In this document: piece after piece, positions 39,103-41,582 of the stretch | How the letters are laid out: each line of letters starts with the position of its first letter | Numbering within the stretch: position 1 is the stretch's first letter | Assembly (NCBI GenBank): GCA_964553705.1 | Contig: CAZKKV010000003.1 | Coordinates: 1-41,582, forward strand | Source of the DNA: CAYXNZ01 sp964553705 | Lineage (GTDB): Bacteria; Patescibacteriota; Patescibacteriia; Patescibacteriales; GWC2-42-12 | Length of the DNA stretch: 41,582 bases | Direction of reading: 5' to 3' | Made by a program: the position numbers and the translations under genes | The notes under the pieces: generated by a model | Databases searched by the model: none | What the model was told of the DNA's origin: nothing | What the model saw: only the letters and a program-made list of their open reading frames with translations

Positions 39103-39651
39103 TTATAATTTCAAATTTTTTATAAATTCCGTTAGTTCTGTGGTAGCAAATTCTAAAATACTAGGTATAAATCTAACTCGGTCATTATTGTCTATGTTTA
39201 ATACTTTTTCAATTGACCAGACTTCAAAACCCAAGGCTTTGCCTGCTTCCACTCTTAAATCATTTATTTTACCTCTATAAATATAGACATAATGGGAGTT
39301 GATAGCGTTATTAACTGTTTTAGTAATTTTGTCTTCTGAATATTTTTTGATTTTATTAATAAAAATTAAATCAGCATAGTTAATTTTTACACCTGTTTCT
39401 TCTTCTGTTTCTTTGACGGCGGTTTCTTTATAACTATGACCGATTTCAACATGCCCACCGACAGTAGCGTCTAATAAATCTGGGAAAGTATCTTTGTCTT
39501 TAGCTCGATGTTGAAAGAATATTTCTCCATTTGGAGTAACAAAATAAATATTTATTTCACGATGAAGCATCCCCTTTTTATGGATTTCTTCTCTTGGTTT
39601 TTCGTCAATTACTTCATCGTTATCATTAACGATGCTTAATAGTTTTTTCAT
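39103..39651 (-). CDS. Nudix hydrolase (IPP-isomerase-like subgroup)
   Basis: 182 residues. The N-terminus ELLSIVNDNDEVID-like start (here KLLSIVNDNDEVIDEKPREE) and LHREINIYFVTPNGEIFFQH resemble YfcD/IDI-type Nudix proteins. The Nudix box reads GGHVEIGHSYKETAVKETEE then ETGV: the metal-binding EExxE-type glutamates are kept, but the first Glu of the motif is His and the usual Arg is Lys. It probably hydrolyses a nucleoside-diphosphate derivative; substrate unknown. Its TATAAT box ends exactly six bases before the ATG. Confidence 0.82.
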   Translation of the reverse strand: MKKLLSIVNDNDEVIDEKPREEIHKKGMLHREINIYFVTPNGEIFFQHRAKDKDTFPDLLDATVGGHVEIGHSYKETAVKETEEETGVKINYADLIFINKIKKYSEDKITKTVNNAINSHYVYIYRGKINDLRVEAGKALGFEVWSIEKVLNIDNNDRVRFIPSILEFATTELTEFIKNLKL

Positions 39652-39657
39652 ATTTTT

Positions 39658-39663
39658 ATTATA
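39658..39663 (-). promoter_or_regulatory. -10 box of Nudix gene, probably leaderless
   Basis: Minus-strand TATAAT followed by AAAAAT and then the ATG at 39651: six bases, as at 13041 and 15629. Confidence 0.55.
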
Positions 39664-39698
39664 TCAAAGATTAATATTTTTAACTAAAATCAGGAAAT

Positions 39699-39728
39699 AA
39701 AAAACCTCGGTAAAAACCGAGATTTTTT
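39699..39728 (-). terminator. Intrinsic terminator after DEAD-box gene
   Basis: On the minus strand AAAAAATCTCGGT pairs with ACCGAGGTTTTTT around TTTT; the one non-Watson-Crick pair is G-U on this strand. It separates the helicase from the Nudix gene. Confidence 0.8.
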
Positions 39729-39750
39729 ATTGCTAATATGAAGAAATAAA

Positions 39751-41466
39751 CTATCTGCTTTTTCTAAATACTCTTTTTTTTCTCTTGTCGCCCATTCTAT
39801 TCGGTCTGCCCGCTTTTCTTGATCTATCTGGTCTGCCTGATCCACCTTCTCTTTTTCCCTGATAACTGGTTTTTTCACTACTCTCACTTATATCAACTTT
39901 CTGACCTCTATAACTAGTTCCTTGTAAATGTCTTTTTACTCTATCAGCGCTTTGTTTATCAACTGAAAAAATTGAATATTCTGGCATCAGACCTATTCGT
40001 CCAATTTCAATCCCCTTTAAATTTTTATTAGAATTAATCAATGAAAAAAGTTTTTTAATATCAAAGCCGTGTTTTCTGCCAAAATTAATTTTTAGACTAA
40101 CGCCATCTCCATCATCTCTGATTGTACGAGTTGCAAAGGCTTTGGCATTTAAATCATGGCTATTTTTGTAAGCATCCATTAGGTAGCCAAGTTTATGGGT
40201 AATAAAATGTTTTATTAAGTCTTCTTTATTGATTTTTTTTAGTCTTTCAATGATTTCTAGAAAATGCTGTTCATTGCTACTGTCATTGATATCTACTTTT
40301 TCCACCTCTTCAATAAAATTATCAATTTGTTTTAGACAAATTTCTTTTCCGTTTGGAACTTTTTTATACTCAAACTTTTTACCAATCATATTTTCTAACT
40401 TTTTAATTCTGCTAACTTCTTTCTGTCCCAAAATAGAAACGGAAATACCGCTGTTCTTGGCTCTGCCAGTTCGACCACTTCGATGAGTGTATGATTCATC
40501 ATGGTCGGGTAAATTGTAATTTATAACATGCGAAAGATTATTTACGTCAATGCCTCTAGCCGCCACATCTGTAGCAACCAACAAACGAATCTGTTTCTTT
40601 TTGAACCTATCCATGATTTTTGTTCGTATACTTTGCGAAATATCACCATGCAGAGCTTCTGTGTCATAATTAGCTTGTTTTAACTTACTAGCCACTGTTT
40701 GAGTCTCATGTCTAGTCCGACAAAAAAGAATACCGTAAACCCCAGGTAAAGAATCCAAAATTCTTTTCAAAGCCTCAAAGCGGTCTCTAGCTTGAACTAT
40801 GTAATACTCATGAGTTACGTTTTTTGCTCCAATATTTTTTTCTCCGATACTTATTTCTTCAGCGTCAGTCATGTATTGTTTTGCAATAGAGCTAACACTT
40901 TTTGACATGGTCGCTGAAAAAAGTAAGGTCTGTCTAGTTTTTGAAGTTTGACCCAAAATGACATCTAAATCATCCTTAAACCCCATGTCTAGCATTTCAT
41001 CAGCCTCATCTAGAACTAGCCACTTAATAGACTGAAGTTTCAAAACATTTCTTCTAATCAAATCATGAACACGACCCGGTGTGCCCACGACAATGTCAGT
41101 CCCGCTTTTTATCGGTCTAATTTGTAAATCAATCCTCTCTCCGCCGTAAACCGCAGTAACTACGATTCCCTTTGAATGTTTAGCAAATTTTTTTATGTCT
41201 ACTGAGAGCTGAATACATAGTTCTCTTGTCGGGCAAAGGACTATTGCTTGTAAATACCTCTCTTTTGCTTTTATTTGATTCAAAATTGGGAGACCATAGG
41301 CAGCAGTCTTGCCTGTTCCGGTCTGTGCCAAAGCGATTAAGTCTTTTTTTGATTTTAATATAAACGGAATAACCTTTTCTTGAACAGGTGAAGGCTCAAT
41401 AAATCCCATTTCGCTAATACTCTCTGTTATTTCAGAATTCAATCCAAGTTCTTTAAATGTTGTCAT
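39751..41466 (-). CDS. deaD: DEAD-box RNA helicase with DbpA-type RNA-binding domain
   Basis: 571 residues. Q motif GFIEPSPVQEKVIP, motif I AQTGTGKTAAY, Ia PTRELCIQ, II LDEADEMLDMG, III SAT, then GILFCRTRHET, LLVATDVAARGID and VI HRSGRTGRAKN are all intact. After a linker, residues ~455-530 match the DbpA RNA-binding domain (VSLKINFGRKHGFDIKKLFS), and the tail is Arg/Lys/Gly-rich. It is a DeaD/CsdA-type enzyme that unwinds RNA in ribosome assembly, mRNA decay or cold adaptation. Single-gene unit with its own terminator. Confidence 0.92.
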   Translation of the reverse strand: MTTFKELGLNSEITESISEMGFIEPSPVQEKVIPFILKSKKDLIALAQTGTGKTAAYGLPILNQIKAKERYLQAIVLCPTRELCIQLSVDIKKFAKHSKGIVVTAVYGGERIDLQIRPIKSGTDIVVGTPGRVHDLIRRNVLKLQSIKWLVLDEADEMLDMGFKDDLDVILGQTSKTRQTLLFSATMSKSVSSIAKQYMTDAEEISIGEKNIGAKNVTHEYYIVQARDRFEALKRILDSLPGVYGILFCRTRHETQTVASKLKQANYDTEALHGDISQSIRTKIMDRFKKKQIRLLVATDVAARGIDVNNLSHVINYNLPDHDESYTHRSGRTGRAKNSGISVSILGQKEVSRIKKLENMIGKKFEYKKVPNGKEICLKQIDNFIEEVEKVDINDSSNEQHFLEIIERLKKINKEDLIKHFITHKLGYLMDAYKNSHDLNAKAFATRTIRDDGDGVSLKINFGRKHGFDIKKLFSLINSNKNLKGIEIGRIGLMPEYSIFSVDKQSADRVKRHLQGTSYRGQKVDISESSEKTSYQGKREGGSGRPDRSRKAGRPNRMGDKRKKRVFRKSR

Positions 41467-41506
41467 ATAATATAATTTTTTTATATTAGATTTTTTATAA
41501 AAAATT

Positions 41507-41525
41507 TCCCAATATTATTTTGGGA
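41507..41525 (-). terminator. Possible terminator of a gene beyond the right edge
   Basis: TCCCAA/TTGGGA arms over a 7-base loop, followed on the minus strand by AATTTTTTATAAA. No gene is visible in the last 116 bases. Confidence 0.4.
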
Positions 41526-41582
41526 TTAATAAAACGTAGTAATAAATTTTTTGAGATTACTTTTGTTTTTTAATGTTCCCCA

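Noticed and set aside
39690..39887. 65-codon ORF at the end of the helicase gene
   Set aside because: Frame shadow of the basic tail of the DEAD-box helicase.
1..41582. UGA recoded as glycine (Gracilibacteria/Absconditabacteria code)
   Set aside because: TGA ends genes at 21614 and 34465 in ATGA overlaps, and no gene needs an in-frame TGA.
1..41582. tRNA or rRNA genes
   Set aside because: The gaps were read for T-loop and anticodon-arm patterns and none was found.

Overview
The window looks like a fragment of an ultra-small Candidate Phyla Radiation (Patescibacteria) bacterium. It is AT-rich and nearly all genes lie on the minus strand. It carries families typical of that group: two DUF4012 proteins, DUF5674, DUF5679, DUF6485, a Wzy/WaaL-type ligase fused to TPRs, many GT4 and GT-C glycosyltransferases, and short inverted DNA repeats that read as VIP..RDPV. 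TGA is a normal stop here (at 21614 and 34465), so the recoded Gracilibacteria/Absconditabacteria lineages are unlikely. I cannot name the phylum more closely. Ten Ns at 21210-21219 show that this is a scaffolded draft assembly.

Layout. (1) 1-2336: a large secreted parallel beta-helix protein, split by a TAATG junction and running off the left edge. (2) 2337-2993: gene-free tract with repeats and a bidirectional terminator. (3) 2994-13034: a minus-strand run of GT4, DUF4012, DUF11-like surface protein, tgt, O-antigen-ligase-like/TPR protein, DUF5674 and a small conserved protein; its promoter sits six bases from the start codon. (4) 13282-17557: a GT-C glycosyltransferase and a CDP-alcohol phosphatidyltransferase, divergent across 21 bp from another polytopic membrane protein. 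(5) 17592-18275: a micro-ORF and a degenerate receiver protein, both with strong Shine-Dalgarno sequences. (6) 18389-24884: a six-gene unit of subtilase with FG-GAP-like repeats, UDP-glucuronate-decarboxylase-like enzyme, GT2, DUF2304 and two GT4s. (7) 24970-34854: an eight-gene unit of response regulator, MacA-like adaptor, ABC ATPase, two MacB-like permeases, DUF4012, MreB and GT4. (8) 35116-35927: DUF5679 zinc-ribbon protein and LexA. (9) 35928-36736: about 800 bp with no convincing protein gene but several promoters, hairpins and terminators, read here as candidate small-RNA genes. (10) 36737-41466: small hypotheticals, a YgjP-type metallopeptidase, DUF6485, a Nudix hydrolase and a DEAD-box helicase.

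Together the genes mostly build and export the cell surface. They supply nucleotide-sugar precursors, assemble glycans on lipid carriers, anchor large extracellular proteins, drive an ABC export system and couple this to MreB. The most interesting observations are a Tgt enzyme in which all four zinc ligands are replaced while its catalytic residues remain, the structured non-coding tract beside lexA, several start codons exactly six bases after a -10 box (leaderless-type expression), and the eight-gene unit linking signalling, export, surface protein and cytoskeleton.
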